Positions 22,945 to 32,235 of a DNA stretch of 64,000 bases are shown here, in pieces; positions within the stretch are counted from its first letter, which is position 1, and the number at the start of each line of letters is the position of its first letter. The translations under genes and the position numbers were made by a program. Source of the stretch: Pyrenophora tritici-repentis (lineage: Eukaryota; Ascomycota; Dothideomycetes; Pleosporales; Pleosporaceae); the NCBI RefSeq assembly GCF_003171515.1, contig NC_089399.1, forward strand, positions 3,038,001 to 3,102,000. Reading direction: 5' to 3'. The notes below the pieces were generated by a model. It saw only the letters and a program-made list of their open reading frames with translations. It was not told the DNA's origin and searched no databases.

Positions 22945-23934
22945 ATGTCTTCTTTCCTATATTGCTTGGAGACTTTGGGATATTATACCCTCTTGTCACG
23001 TCCTTGCCAAGACTGTATAATTGATATCCAAGAATCCGATGACATGTTTGAAATCCCCGTCCAGGCTGCACCCCTATCACAACCCAGGGCGGACTCTGCC
23101 GTGCAGATCATACCTCTACCACCTCTACCCACCGAGTTGAAACACACTCTCGATACCGAACTCGCTCGCGGCCTCACACAAACCACAATTCTACAGCACT
23201 GGCTCGGATTTCCCGACTGTGCCGTCTCTCTCCCCACTACGGCCTTAGCCGCCTCCCTTCGCGACGCAGTTATCATAGGTTTAGACGCAGAATGGTACGA
23301 ACACGACTCATCCTACATCACCGAGCTAGGAATATCCATCCCAGACCCGCGCGACATGGCCCCTCCCTCATCATCATCATCATCCTCATCTCCCTGGCCA
23401 ATCCTCTCCGCCCTACAAAACTACCACATCTGCCTAAAACCCCATGCCCACCTCACAAACACCGAACTCTGCCCCTCCCACCCTTCCGCCTACCATTTCG
23501 GCACCACTACCTTTTCCTCCATTCCCGTCGCCCAAGCCATGCTTTACGACATCTTCCTCCAGCAAGACGACTCCCAATCCAGCCCCCCGCCGCGGCCCAT
23601 CATCCTGCTCGGCCACGCCGTAGACAACGACACAGCGATGTTGAAAGCAGCGTTTGGCGTCGATATCGAGGCGATGGGTGTAGTGGTTGCGACGCTAGAT
23701 ACACAGGTTTTGGCGACCGAGTGCGAGATTGCTGAACCAGGGAGGAAAATGGGTCTTGGACGGCTGTTGGGTAGTTTGGGTGTGGAAGAGGCGTTTTTGC
23801 ATAATGCGGGGAATGATATTGTGGGGACTTTTGTCGGGGCGTTGGTGTTGGGGTGTACTGGTGCTCCTACTACTATGACTAGGGGGGATCAGGGTAAGTA
23901 CGAAGAGTTGAACAAACAAGCGCAAAATAAATAG
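22945..23934 (+). CDS. Gfd2/YDR514C-like DEDD-type exonuclease-fold protein
   Basis: Frame from ATG 22945 (MSSFLYCLETLGYYTLLSRP), 329 residues as read. It shows the RNase-H-like DEDD nuclease pattern. IIGLDAEWYEHDSSYITELG carries the first D.E pair near residue 114, ILLGHAVDNDTAML holds the second Asp, and HNAGNDIVGTFVGALVL is the H.A..D motif of DEDDh enzymes. A poly-Ser run (a TCA/TCC microsatellite at 23366-23391) sits in a loop. Fungal proteins related to yeast Gfd2/YDR514C have this fold; the substrate is unknown. The reading frame passes a good donor (GTAAGT at 23894) just before its stop, so the last residues are probably intronic and the gene very likely continues into the zinc-knuckle segment at 23961-24210. 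A second family member lies at 45.3-47.0 kb with the same domain order. Confidence 0.75.
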   Translation: MSSFLYCLETLGYYTLLSRPCQDCIIDIQESDDMFEIPVQAAPLSQPRADSAVQIIPLPPLPTELKHTLDTELARGLTQTTILQHWLGFPDCAVSLPTTALAASLRDAVIIGLDAEWYEHDSSYITELGISIPDPRDMAPPSSSSSSSSPWPILSALQNYHICLKPHAHLTNTELCPSHPSAYHFGTTTFSSIPVAQAMLYDIFLQQDDSQSSPPPRPIILLGHAVDNDTAMLKAAFGVDIEAMGVVVATLDTQVLATECEIAEPGRKMGLGRLLGSLGVEEAFLHNAGNDIVGTFVGALVLGCTGAPTTMTRGDQGKYEELNKQAQNK

Positions 23935-23960
23935 ACCACGGGATTTGAAAACGGATCTAG

Positions 23961-24210
23961 TCGCGTCTACGGTAACGTGGCGTTTTGCGTAAAATGCGGT
24001 CAGGATGGACATTTAGAAGACATGCGTAGAACAGCGGGGTTGTGGTGTGAGTTTTGTAGTGACGAGGGGCGTGAGGAGGGGTTTTGTAAGCGGGTTGTTA
24101 GGGCGAGGGCTTTGGCGGAGAAGGCGTGGGAGGAGAAGGTTCTGACGCAGGAGCGACTGAAGGACAAAGAACGGGAGGTGGAGGAGATAGAGCAGGGAAT
24201 GGAGGTGTAG
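23961..24210 (+). CDS. Zinc-knuckle segment, probable last exon of the 22.9-kb exonuclease-like gene
   Basis: RVYGNVAFCVKCGQDGHLED begins a zinc-knuckle-like segment with C..C....H, followed by WCEFCSDEGREEGFCKR and a charged helix (VLTQERLKDKEREVEEIEQG) ending in a stop at 24210. In the paralogue at 45.3-47.0 kb the same order, DEDD domain then CWRCGNSGHMNAAC, occurs in one frame, so I read this as the 3' exon. The splice is not resolved. The good donor at 23894 and the acceptor at 23960 differ by one base of phase. A weaker GTGTAC donor at 23853 would keep frame. A one-base sequence error would also explain it. Confidence 0.5.
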
Positions 24211-24900
24211 CGGGCGATGCAAACAAAAAATCCTTGTCCATGCCAGTACTGCATTGCAAGTACGGATCCGAGGCGATATATGGCAGGGGCTGCCTGGGGA
24301 CATGTGGAGGAGGAGTGTGTGTGGAGGGTCTGGGGGGCGCATTGTTATAGTGGATATTGAGCGTTGGATGGAATGGTTTGGGGGAGAGATAGTGGGGTAT
24401 GTTGGAGTGGGGGATTGTATGTCTCTATGGGGTGTTAGATGCCTTGCGCAATCTTTTACTAAGCTTTACTACATGTAGAGGATCTAACTTTCGAATTCCA
24501 CACCCACGACTGTCAATACTGGTCTCAATCTTCGTCACTTGTGGTCTTTTACTGTCTCTTTGTTGCTTTGCTGCTTGTATGCCCTAGAGGATATGTTTGG
24601 AGAAAGGATTCGAAGGGTGTCACGTGACTGTAATGGTGCACTGCATTATGATGGGTGTGGTCTGGTATAATGCTTGTTCTAATATCCTGTTGCGTAACTT
24701 TGTGGTTTTAGGTTTGGTCTTTGAGTTCTGTTCTAACATAGTTCTGTATGTGAGATTCTAATCGTAGAAACTTGGTTGTGATGACGTAAGAGCTGGTTCG
24801 ATGCGAGTGACCCACTTTAGGCTGCCATCTTGGCATAGCGGTCTCTCTTCACTTCTCTTCATGTATCGCCATAGCCTGTTAACTTCGAAAGAACAGCAAC
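24211..24900. other. Intergenic, about 0.7 kb, promoter side of the F-box gene
   Basis: No coding frame or repeat supported. Confidence 0.45.
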
Positions 24901-26097
24901 ATGTCGGACTCAACATTTAGCAAGATGCCCACTGAACTGGTCGAAATAATAGCAGAGTACCTAGACGACGAAGATCTGATCGCATTCCGCCTATCCTGTG
25001 TAAAGCTCGATGCACAAACCGCGCGTATCGTCGGCGAGCGGTTCTTCTCCAAAGTACAGACTAGTCTTATAGGCTCAGATATACAAAAGCTAGAACAGCT
25101 CGCTTGCGGAAGATTCGCAAAGTATGTTAAGAAAATCCTGGTTCTAGATGATTCCGAGAAGATCAAGGACGCGGAAAGAACACAACAGGAAGAACAGATA
25201 CATGGAAAGAGGAGGCCATCGTATCGTGTCTGGCCACTGGATGAGCGAGGCGATATTGACATCGACATGATTGGATTCGCAACTTTGAGGAACATCTTGA
25301 GGACATGTAAGTTACGCCCTGATGAGTTAACTATCCGAGATTTCAATGACAGAACACCGGGCTGGTGCTCAATCGCACAGCCCTGCACTATTCTGGCCCG
25401 ACATATACTTCTCGATTCTAAACTGGCTGTTGCCAATCTGCGCATGGGAACAAGAGGGGGAACTTACAGGGTAGAGGCAACAGCGTGTTTGATCCCAGAA
25501 CACCAGGAGCGGGACCTAGGCCTTACCATCCTAAAGAAAGCTAAAATAAGACTAGGATGTGACGAACCGTCCTTGTACTGGACTGAACATCTTCTCCATG
25601 CACCAATACTGGAAGACCTATTCCTATCCGCTCGGTGCGGAGGTGCAAAGTCGGCATGTAGGTCCAACAATCATCTACCATCTCTCGCACCATGTTTTCA
25701 GCTCAAGAGACTACATCTCGACGACACAAGCTTGGCCGCGACCCCTATACTGAATCTCTTATCCAACTCAAAGGATACGCTGGCCTCTTTGTCGTTTCGA
25801 GATGTGAGACTACAACCAGACACAGAAGCATCAAATTGGACCCATCTACTGGAAAGGCTAGCAAAAGAGTATAAAAAGATCACCCACTGGAAGGTAGAAT
25901 TATATCTGCCACGAGAGTCCGTCCTTGAAAGAATATTCTTCCCAGGCTTTGGCAAAGATTGCCTGGAAGAGGAAGATAGAAGCGGGCTCAAGATCGTGCA
26001 CGACGGCAAAGGAGGCAGGGCAGCTGCTATCGGATACAATGGGCCCAACGCAGCGCGCGTCTTGTACACAATGGCCTCGTATGCGCGATTGCGGTAA
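24901..26097 (+). CDS. F-box protein
   Basis: Single-exon 398-aa gene starting MSDSTFSKMPTELVEIIAEY. Residues 5-50 form an F-box: the LP-type start SKMPTELVEIIAEYL, then LIAFRLSCVKLDAQTARIVG and FFSKVQ. F-box proteins bind Skp1 and bring substrates to SCF ubiquitin ligases; the remainder normally chooses the substrate. Here the remainder has hydrophobic, leucine-rich strands (LPSLAPCFQLKRLHLDDTSL, KDTLASLSFRDVRL) reminiscent of irregular leucine-rich repeats. Large families of this kind are common in filamentous ascomycetes and vary between strains. The neighbour downstream is the transposon island. No damage is seen. Confidence 0.85.
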   Translation: MSDSTFSKMPTELVEIIAEYLDDEDLIAFRLSCVKLDAQTARIVGERFFSKVQTSLIGSDIQKLEQLACGRFAKYVKKILVLDDSEKIKDAERTQQEEQIHGKRRPSYRVWPLDERGDIDIDMIGFATLRNILRTCKLRPDELTIRDFNDRTPGWCSIAQPCTILARHILLDSKLAVANLRMGTRGGTYRVEATACLIPEHQERDLGLTILKKAKIRLGCDEPSLYWTEHLLHAPILEDLFLSARCGGAKSACRSNNHLPSLAPCFQLKRLHLDDTSLAATPILNLLSNSKDTLASLSFRDVRLQPDTEASNWTHLLERLAKEYKKITHWKVELYLPRESVLERIFFPGFGKDCLEEEDRSGLKIVHDGKGGRAAAIGYNGPNAARVLYTMASYARLR

Positions 26098-27033
26098 CAA
26101 GGGTACAATGGCGTCATCACATGTTGGAGAGGCGGGGGGAAGTAAGCAGTAAGCAGGAACTGTAGCGATCGAGCGCACGGTGTGCATGCCCTGAAACACC
26201 GGCTTACATCTCTCCTCGCAAGCGAATTCCCCAATCAGAACCCACCAGTCTAGCACGCACTCAAAAAAAAGCGGTCGTGCGCTGGGGGAGATTACACTAG
26301 TATTGAATAGGTGGCGTTAGGCGAATCGGCAATTGAGAGCGTCATTGCGATTCCGATATCATTGTAAGAGTAAACCCGTATCGTGCTTGTGGTTTATCTG
26401 TCCATAGTACCTATAGAGGGAATTGTAGATCGTAAACCTCGAATCCTACCATTGCCACATTGCGCGGCTTAAGCTAAGCCGGCCTATTAGCCCCGCTAAT
26501 TAACAGCACTGGAGCTGGGTGCTTTTGTTGTGTTGTGTAGCTTTTGGTACTCTGTACTCGTATTCATCAGAATGCTGGCTATCACCTCGCATAATGTGAT
26601 GAGCTGCTCGGAGATCTTCGCAGAATTTTTTGATGGTGTTGTTGGGGACGCCATTGCGATTATAGCAGTGACATGACCAGTAGTGGGCGCGTGCTTGGGC
26701 GGTGATGAGGTATGAGATAGATGACGGACGGCGAGAACTCCATTCTGGCCGCTGGAAATAGGCGAAGAGTGTTCTTAGGTCAGAGGGGTTCGATGTTGGA
26801 CTGAGGATCAATGGGACATAGATGTGTTCGTTCAAATTGTCCGTATGACTGTATCTTATGCCAAGCTATCGAGAAGATCATCGCTGCTCAGATTGTTCGT
26901 GCATAGAAACTTGACTGTATCTTATGCCAAACTACTCGGGATATTATGATAATCAGCGATACCAGTCCAAGGAGAAGAACCAGAGACAGGTCACAGTCAC
27001 TACTACTCAATAGACTCCATCAGTGGCGAACAA
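26098..27033. other. Region between the F-box gene and the LTR retrotransposon
   Basis: This holds a weak minus-strand frame (26500..26835). It also holds two copies of a 20-nt word, GACTGTATCTTATGCCAA plus A/G and C, at about 26847 and 26913, roughly 65 bp apart. No other structure is seen. Confidence 0.45.
26500..26835 (-). CDS. Possible small hypothetical protein (111 aa)
   Basis: Frame from ATG 26835 (MNEHIYVPLILSPTSNPSDL) with balanced composition including LRTLFAYFQRPEW and HYWSCHCYNRNGVPNNTIKK. There are no introns, no recognised family and no supporting neighbour. It may be chance or a remnant. Confidence 0.28.
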   Translation of the reverse strand: MNEHIYVPLILSPTSNPSDLRTLFAYFQRPEWSSRRPSSISYLITAQARAHYWSCHCYNRNGVPNNTIKKFCEDLRAAHHIMRGDSQHSDEYEYRVPKATQHNKSTQLQCC

Positions 27034-27038
27034 CTGTT

Positions 27039-27226
27039 TGTGAACGGTCTGTAGGGACTGTATTCCAGCTACCTAGTCCAGATGCTATTTACAGTCAAGA
27101 TGAAGAAAGAAGGTAAGACGCAAGCGGCGAGCCTGCTTTGTTTGGGTTGGCGCACGGCCCTCACGTTGCCGGGGAAGCGACTAGGCTAGCAGCCTAGTCA
27201 TGTGACTCGAGGCTCAGCCCGTTACA
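27039..27226 (-). repeat. 3' LTR of the Ty3-type element (188 bp)
   Basis: Direct repeat of 32236..32423, starting TGTGAACGGT and ending GCCCGTTACA on the plus strand. Preceded by the 5-bp target copy CTGTT. Confidence 0.95.
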
Positions 27227-30200
27227 TTACCCCCCTCCTTTCCCTTTAGCGCGTAGTTTTCTCCATTTCCTCCAAGCGTCAGTCTTTAGTACGTTACTCA
27301 CAGGTTCCCATGTCGGTTCAGTATAGTCCACCCACTTCACATATGCCTCCTTGATTTCTTTCCCTCCCTGCCTTGTTGTGCGTTCGCCCAGAATACGTTC
27401 AACCAGCCATAGCTCGTCTCCATCTACAAGTATAGGCCCTGGCTGAGTGTCTCCAACCTTCTGCGATGGGAGAGAGTCGTTAGGCGCGTAGCGAAGCAGG
27501 TCTACGTGGAAGACAGGATGGATCTTCCCCGGAACGTCAAGTTGATAAGAGTGGGAGTTGACCTGCCTCAAGACTTTGTACTTTCCATGCAACCAGTCTA
27601 GCTTCTTGGAAGGTCGTGTTGTCTTCACGTTTCTAAGGTTCAAAAACACCCAGTCTCCCTCCTTGTATTGGGGCGCTGCTGTTCTTGTCTTGTTAGCTTG
27701 ATGTTGCTGTTTCTCTTGTGTTATCGCGATCGCAGCTTGGGCCCACTCTGTTGCGTCTTGGAGTCTTTTAAGGAAGCCTTCTGCCAGTGCTTCGCCGTCT
27801 CTCTTTGGTCGGTCCTGAATAGTTCGATCCTCTACCAGCTGAATGGGTTCATTGTGATATCCGTGCATAAAATAGAAGGGGCTTAGGCCAGTAGATGAGG
27901 CCTCGCGATTGTTGATTGCTCCCATAACGATAGGTAAAAGTGCTAGCCAATTTTCTTGCGTGTAGGTGGCCCAGATTCGAATCATCTTCTCAATCTCTTG
28001 GTTCATTCGCTCTGTTGCACCATCGGTTTGCGGATGATAGGCAGTCGACAGGCGTTGCTCAACGCTGAGGAGTTTACAGAAATGCCTCCAAAGATCGCTG
28101 ACGAATTGTGGTCCTCTATCGCTCGTAATTGCCGTTGGAATACCATGAATAGGGTAATGCCGTTCTAAAAGCCGTTGTGCTACTGCTTCTGCCGAGATAT
28201 CGTGCATGCCTTCCAGTTCAACTCCCTTTGTCAGCCGATCAGTGACCACCATGCAGTTCGTTGCGTCATCGCGTCCAGATGGCGGCAAGTCCGTAATAAA
28301 ATCGATTGAAAGTTCTCCCCATATACGTTCTGGGATCGGTAGCGGTTTAAGGAGGCCCTTCTTTGTCTCTCTCCATATCGTATTCCTCCCGCAAATCTCG
28401 CAGTTACGGACAAAGCGTCGCACGTCGCTTGCTACACCTGACCAGAAGAACTGCCTTGATAAGATTGAGTAGGTAAGATCTCGTCCAGGATGGCCGGTGA
28501 TATGCGAGTCGTGAATATTTTGAATAATTCGTGTGCGAAGTGGTTCGCAGTCAGGGATCCATATCCGGTCTCGAAATCGCAACAGGCCTCTCTCGTCCAG
28601 GGTGCATTCTGCTATACTCACTGACTTCTCCTTCTGAAGTTTGGTAGGGAGGTTCCGCTCCTTGTTTGCTACCAGCGTAGTGAGCTCCTGATAAAGCTCA
28701 TCCTCTTGGCGGCTTCGGTGCCAGAGATTTTGCATGTCCTGGTCCTCAAACATGCGTATCTCTTCTGTGAAGTCAATCTCCTCGGACGACAGGGACTGGA
28801 TTTGAACACTCTGCAAGTGCTTGCTCTGGAAAAGACGGATAAATCGAGACCGTATTCGTTCATCGTCGTAGTTGGCGGGTAGGTCTTGTTCTCGTCGTGA
28901 CAGGGCGTCAGGTTTTCCCATAGTCTTTCCAGGTTTCCATTCCAGGGAGAAGTCGAATCGTGAGAGAAACTCTGACCAACGTACTTGTCTTTCAGACAGC
29001 TGTCGTTCGCGGTAGAAGTATTGAAGGTTCTTGTGGTCCGTCAGAACTGTGAACTTCCTAACCATACGTAGTTCAGGAGCCCATGCTTCTAAGCAACGAA
29101 CAATAGCTAGAAGCTCCTTGTCATGAATTGGATAATTGGCCTCTGTTGGTGAGTGCTTCTTTGAGTAGTAGGCAACGGGTTGCCAGTTGTTGTTCTTGTC
29201 CTTCTGCAGCAATAGGCCGCCAGTTGCATGTCCTGAGGAGTCGGCTTCTACCAAGGTGTCCTTCTCTGGATCAAAATGGCCGAGTATTGGTGCTGTAATG
29301 AGAAGTTCCTTAATCGTTTCAAATGCTTGATTGCAAGCCTCGTCCCAATGAAAAACCATCTCTTTCTTAGTTAGGTTGATAAGCGGTTCAGCAATGTCCG
29401 AGAAGTTTGGTATAAAAACTCGGTAAAAGTTGGCAAAACCAATAAATGCTCGGATAGCCTTAACTGACGTTGGTGTAGCCCATTCGCGGATTGCGATAAT
29501 CTTTTCAGGATCAACTCGAATGCCCACTTCTGCTTCCACAATGTACCCGAGGTATTTGACTCGTTTAGTCTCGAACTCGCACTTGTCGATATCAATCTGC
29601 AGTCCAGCGTCTATAAGGCGTTGAAGAACCTTTCCAACCTTCTCTCTGTGATCCTGAAGCGATCCTGACGAGTAGATTAAGATGTCGTCAACGTAGGCTG
29701 AAACAAAGTCGTCAAGGTAATCCTGTAGAACACCATTTACGTAGCGTTGAAATGCGGCTGGTGCTCCTGTTAGTCCGAAGGGAGCAACCCGCCATTCGAA
29801 TAGGCCGTATCTTGTTCGGAAAGCTGTCTTCCATTCTTCTCCTTTGGCCACACGGATCTTGTGGAAGGCTGCGATAACGTCAAGTTTTGTGAACCATTTA
29901 GCTTTAGCTACATTTCTCAGTGTTTCTGTGAATAGAGGCAGAGGGTAACGGTCCTTCCTGGTGATGTTGTTCAAGCCTCGGTAGTCAACGCAAAATCGGA
30001 TGCCCCCTCCTGGCTTTTTGACCATCAGGACGGGTGCAGCTGCGGGAGAGTTACTTGCGCGGATAAAATCCTTGTCTAACAGCTCGGTGAGAGTTTTCCT
30101 AAGCACTAGTAACTCTTCTCGGCTCATGCCGTAGAGCGGACCCCATGGAATGGTCTTCTCGTTTCCGTCTTGATCCTTTTCAATCTCAATGTGGAGATCA

Positions 30201-30862
30201 ACGCCTTTACGATGTGGGGGAAGTTTCTCAGCTAGGAAATGGTCGAAAGCCTTCAGCCATTGGTGGTACTGGGGTGGGAGCTTCGTCTTTGGATCGGATC
30301 GTTTGCGCGGTTTCAAAGCTTTCTCAATGTCGGCGATGGAAACAGCGAACAGTCCAGTGTCGAGCGCAATACCGTCTCCTTTGTTCTTCCTACGGCTTCT
30401 TCTCACCTCCGCCATGAATGCGGAAGCCATCACCTGAGTAGCCTTCATTAGTGGTGGCTTGTATGACGCTTTCTTGTGGTTCCATGCGCGGATGTTTGAC
30501 GCGCCGATATCTAGGCAGCCTTGTTTGGCCGAAATTGTGACGTCGGCATCTTCTAACCAGGGCTTTCCTAGGATCACGTCGTAAGTTAGGCCAGGTACAA
30601 CGTAGAAGAAGACGCGTTTCTGCTGGTGGCCGTCTATGTCTATCGAGGCGTAAGTAACTGTATCTAGGACAGTACTTGGTTCTGCGTTCTTCCCAGCTGC
30701 TTCCTCTAGCTGACGCGGGGCTATCTTGATTGATGGCAGTCTCAGAGATCGAAAGAGTTGTTCATTAATGGCAGAATAGCAAAGGCAACCTGAGTCAACA
30801 AGTCCAGTGACAAAGTCAGTTCCATTAAGTCTAACGTCCAGTACAAAGGGATCGCTATCCAT
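27227..30862 (-). CDS. pol: Retrotransposon Pol: protease, reverse transcriptase, RNase H, integrase, chromodomain
   Basis: 1,211 codons from the first ATG (30862) to a TAA that abuts the 3' LTR. The aspartic protease has LVDSGCLCYSA (DSG at residues 23-25). The RT has FCVDYRGLNNITRKDRYPLP, and SAYVDDILIYSS with YVDD near residue 390. RNase H begins TLVEADSSGHATGGLLLQ. Integrase shows the HHCC zinc site (HDSHITGHPG ... CEICGR) and the catalytic D,D,E (ELSIDFITDL; AITSDRGPQFV; TERMNQE). The C-terminus has GERTTRQGGKEIKEAYVKWV followed by DYTEPTWEPVSNV, a chromodomain that in this lineage steers integration to marked chromatin. The frame is continuous with gag through a TAG at 30913..30911 and 16 sense codons, so Pol is probably made as a Gag-Pol fusion. 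The last codons (AKGKGGG) are the polypurine tract. Confidence 0.95.
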   Translation of the reverse strand: MDSDPFVLDVRLNGTDFVTGLVDSGCLCYSAINEQLFRSLRLPSIKIAPRQLEEAAGKNAEPSTVLDTVTYASIDIDGHQQKRVFFYVVPGLTYDVILGKPWLEDADVTISAKQGCLDIGASNIRAWNHKKASYKPPLMKATQVMASAFMAEVRRSRRKNKGDGIALDTGLFAVSIADIEKALKPRKRSDPKTKLPPQYHQWLKAFDHFLAEKLPPHRKGVDLHIEIEKDQDGNEKTIPWGPLYGMSREELLVLRKTLTELLDKDFIRASNSPAAAPVLMVKKPGGGIRFCVDYRGLNNITRKDRYPLPLFTETLRNVAKAKWFTKLDVIAAFHKIRVAKGEEWKTAFRTRYGLFEWRVAPFGLTGAPAAFQRYVNGVLQDYLDDFVSAYVDDILIYSSGSLQDHREKVGKVLQRLIDAGLQIDIDKCEFETKRVKYLGYIVEAEVGIRVDPEKIIAIREWATPTSVKAIRAFIGFANFYRVFIPNFSDIAEPLINLTKKEMVFHWDEACNQAFETIKELLITAPILGHFDPEKDTLVEADSSGHATGGLLLQKDKNNNWQPVAYYSKKHSPTEANYPIHDKELLAIVRCLEAWAPELRMVRKFTVLTDHKNLQYFYRERQLSERQVRWSEFLSRFDFSLEWKPGKTMGKPDALSRREQDLPANYDDERIRSRFIRLFQSKHLQSVQIQSLSSEEIDFTEEIRMFEDQDMQNLWHRSRQEDELYQELTTLVANKERNLPTKLQKEKSVSIAECTLDERGLLRFRDRIWIPDCEPLRTRIIQNIHDSHITGHPGRDLTYSILSRQFFWSGVASDVRRFVRNCEICGRNTIWRETKKGLLKPLPIPERIWGELSIDFITDLPPSGRDDATNCMVVTDRLTKGVELEGMHDISAEAVAQRLLERHYPIHGIPTAITSDRGPQFVSDLWRHFCKLLSVEQRLSTAYHPQTDGATERMNQEIEKMIRIWATYTQENWLALLPIVMGAINNREASSTGLSPFYFMHGYHNEPIQLVEDRTIQDRPKRDGEALAEGFLKRLQDATEWAQAAIAITQEKQQHQANKTRTAAPQYKEGDWVFLNLRNVKTTRPSKKLDWLHGKYKVLRQVNSHSYQLDVPGKIHPVFHVDLLRYAPNDSLPSQKVGDTQPGPILVDGDELWLVERILGERTTRQGGKEIKEAYVKWVDYTEPTWEPVSNVLKTDAWRKWRKLRAKGKGGG
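27230..27247 (-). other. Polypurine tract of the retrotransposon
   Basis: On the minus strand an 18-base all-purine run (AAAGGGAAAGGAGGGGGG) lies just before the 3' LTR, separated only by the Pol stop codon TAA. It encodes the last residues of Pol and would prime plus-strand cDNA synthesis. Confidence 0.8.
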
Positions 30863-30910
30863 CTTTTGCTTTCCGGTCTCTTTCCATTCTTTCTGAGCTG
30901 CCGCGTGTTC

Positions 30911-32107
30911 CTATTGCTCTGCTTCGGAGTCTTCTGGATCTTCCTCCTCTACAGCTGCCTTGGTGACCACAGTACTCTTTGCTGTCTTGACGCTAACGTG
31001 AGTTGGTCGTAGAGCGGCTGCTAACGGGCATGTAGCTATTCGGCAATTGTTGCGGCCGCATCGGAGGCAGCGTCGTTCCTGGCGTCGAGCATCGATTTCC
31101 TCTTGGTTGACCCATTTTGCTCGTTTTCCAATAAGTTCTCGGTCTTCGGGACGCCTAGATGGATATCCATTCATGTTGGTCTTGCCGCGGAGGCCGACAG
31201 CGTTCACTTGGGTAGTTGTAGGCTGCGTAGGTTCCCATTCCATCATGTCTTCAGGGGAAACTGCTGTGAGCGTGGCATTATTTGATTTTGCTGGTGGTTC
31301 ATAGGTTAGTGCATTTTCAGCAGTTCGGCTACCGTAACGGCGGGTTGTTTTCGTCCATTGGCCGAACAACTCCATGTCGTTGCTAAGATCTACACACTTC
31401 TGAGCGAACCTTGCGTATGTGCTTGCTTCTGCTCCTGATGTACCAACAAGCCTATCCTTTATCCTACCACTTAATGCGTTGCGTAAGTAGGATATCTTCG
31501 TATGCTCAGGCCAGCTTTCTGCGTCAGCGTTGGCCATCTCTTTCTCAAACCGTGGATAGAAGGAAATAAACGTCTCGTCGTCCTTCTGGCGTATAGAGTA
31601 GAGGTTCTGAATGGCTTTCTCCTTCCGATTTCGTTCGCCGTAGAGGAGTTCAAGGCGGTCAAGCAGCTTGAAAGGGTTTGGCGATTCTTCTTTAACTTGT
31701 ATCTCGTAGTATGTTGTAACGTTGGTTTTCGCTGCCCCATCAAGACGCATGTAGACGTAGCGTAGCTGAGCTTTTAGGCTTCCAATAGCTTGCGCGTCTT
31801 CTTCGATCTTGCCCTCCATCTCTAGCTTCCATCCTCGCCATTGTGATTTGTTTCCACCAAACGTAGGCGGGTGGGGTAAGCTGTGCCGCGGCTTTGGGGT
31901 TATAGGCACAGATGTGTTCGAAGTCTCGGAGGTTGGCGTTGGATCAGTGGTGGCGTCTGTATTGTGACCAGGCGTTTGAGGTAGCTCGTGCGATGGTGCT
32001 TCCAGCCTCTCCATCCTAGTGCTCATGTCTTCAAGTCTCTGTAGTAGCGACTGTAACAGCTGGTTCGAATCGTTCGTCGTCATGTCAGTATCCCCGGGGG
32101 AGCTCAT
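30911..32107 (-). CDS. gag: Retrotransposon Gag with CCCC-type zinc knuckle
   Basis: 398-residue frame from ATG 32107 to TAG 30911. The N-terminus has a short coiled coil (LLQSLLQRLEDMSTRMERLE). The central Ty3/Gag domain includes PPTFGGNKSQWRGWKLEMEG and ISYLRNALSGRIKDRLVG. Near the C-terminus is CLRCGRNNCRIATC, spaced like a retroviral CCHC knuckle but with Cys in the His position. The tail is acidic (VEEEDPEDSEAEQ). The stop is CAA TAG GAA and the frame remains open into Pol, so Gag would be the normal product and Gag-Pol the readthrough product. Confidence 0.93.
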   Translation of the reverse strand: MSSPGDTDMTTNDSNQLLQSLLQRLEDMSTRMERLEAPSHELPQTPGHNTDATTDPTPTSETSNTSVPITPKPRHSLPHPPTFGGNKSQWRGWKLEMEGKIEEDAQAIGSLKAQLRYVYMRLDGAAKTNVTTYYEIQVKEESPNPFKLLDRLELLYGERNRKEKAIQNLYSIRQKDDETFISFYPRFEKEMANADAESWPEHTKISYLRNALSGRIKDRLVGTSGAEASTYARFAQKCVDLSNDMELFGQWTKTTRRYGSRTAENALTYEPPAKSNNATLTAVSPEDMMEWEPTQPTTTQVNAVGLRGKTNMNGYPSRRPEDRELIGKRAKWVNQEEIDARRQERRCLRCGRNNCRIATCPLAAALRPTHVSVKTAKSTVVTKAAVEEEDPEDSEAEQ

Positions 32108-32126
32108 TATAGCGGTGCTTTGGTTG

Positions 32127-32216
32127 CTGCGTGTTCTGCGTGTTCTGCGTATTCTGCGTATTCTGCGTATTCTGCGTGTTCTGCGTGTTCTGCGTGTTCT
32201 GCGTATTCTGCGTGTT
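32127..32216 (-). repeat. Ten-copy 9-bp tandem repeat in the retrotransposon leader
   Basis: Plus-strand units CTGCGTGTT or CTGCGTATT, ten in perfect register, lie between the priming site and the gag start. The two unit variants alternate in blocks. In the RNA they read AACACGCAG or AATACGCAG. Confidence 0.92.
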
Positions 32217-32223
32217 CTTCTTG

Positions 32224-32235
32224 ATCTTGACTGTA
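32224..32235 (-). other. Primer-binding site complementary to the element's own LTR (self-priming type)
   Basis: The 12 bases next to the 5' LTR (minus strand TACAGTCAAGAT) are the exact complement of LTR bases 32298..32287 (minus strand ATCTTGACTGTA). This is the arrangement of Tf1/sushi elements, in which the 5' end of the RNA folds back as primer instead of a tRNA. It predicts a transcript start at about 32298. Confidence 0.8.
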
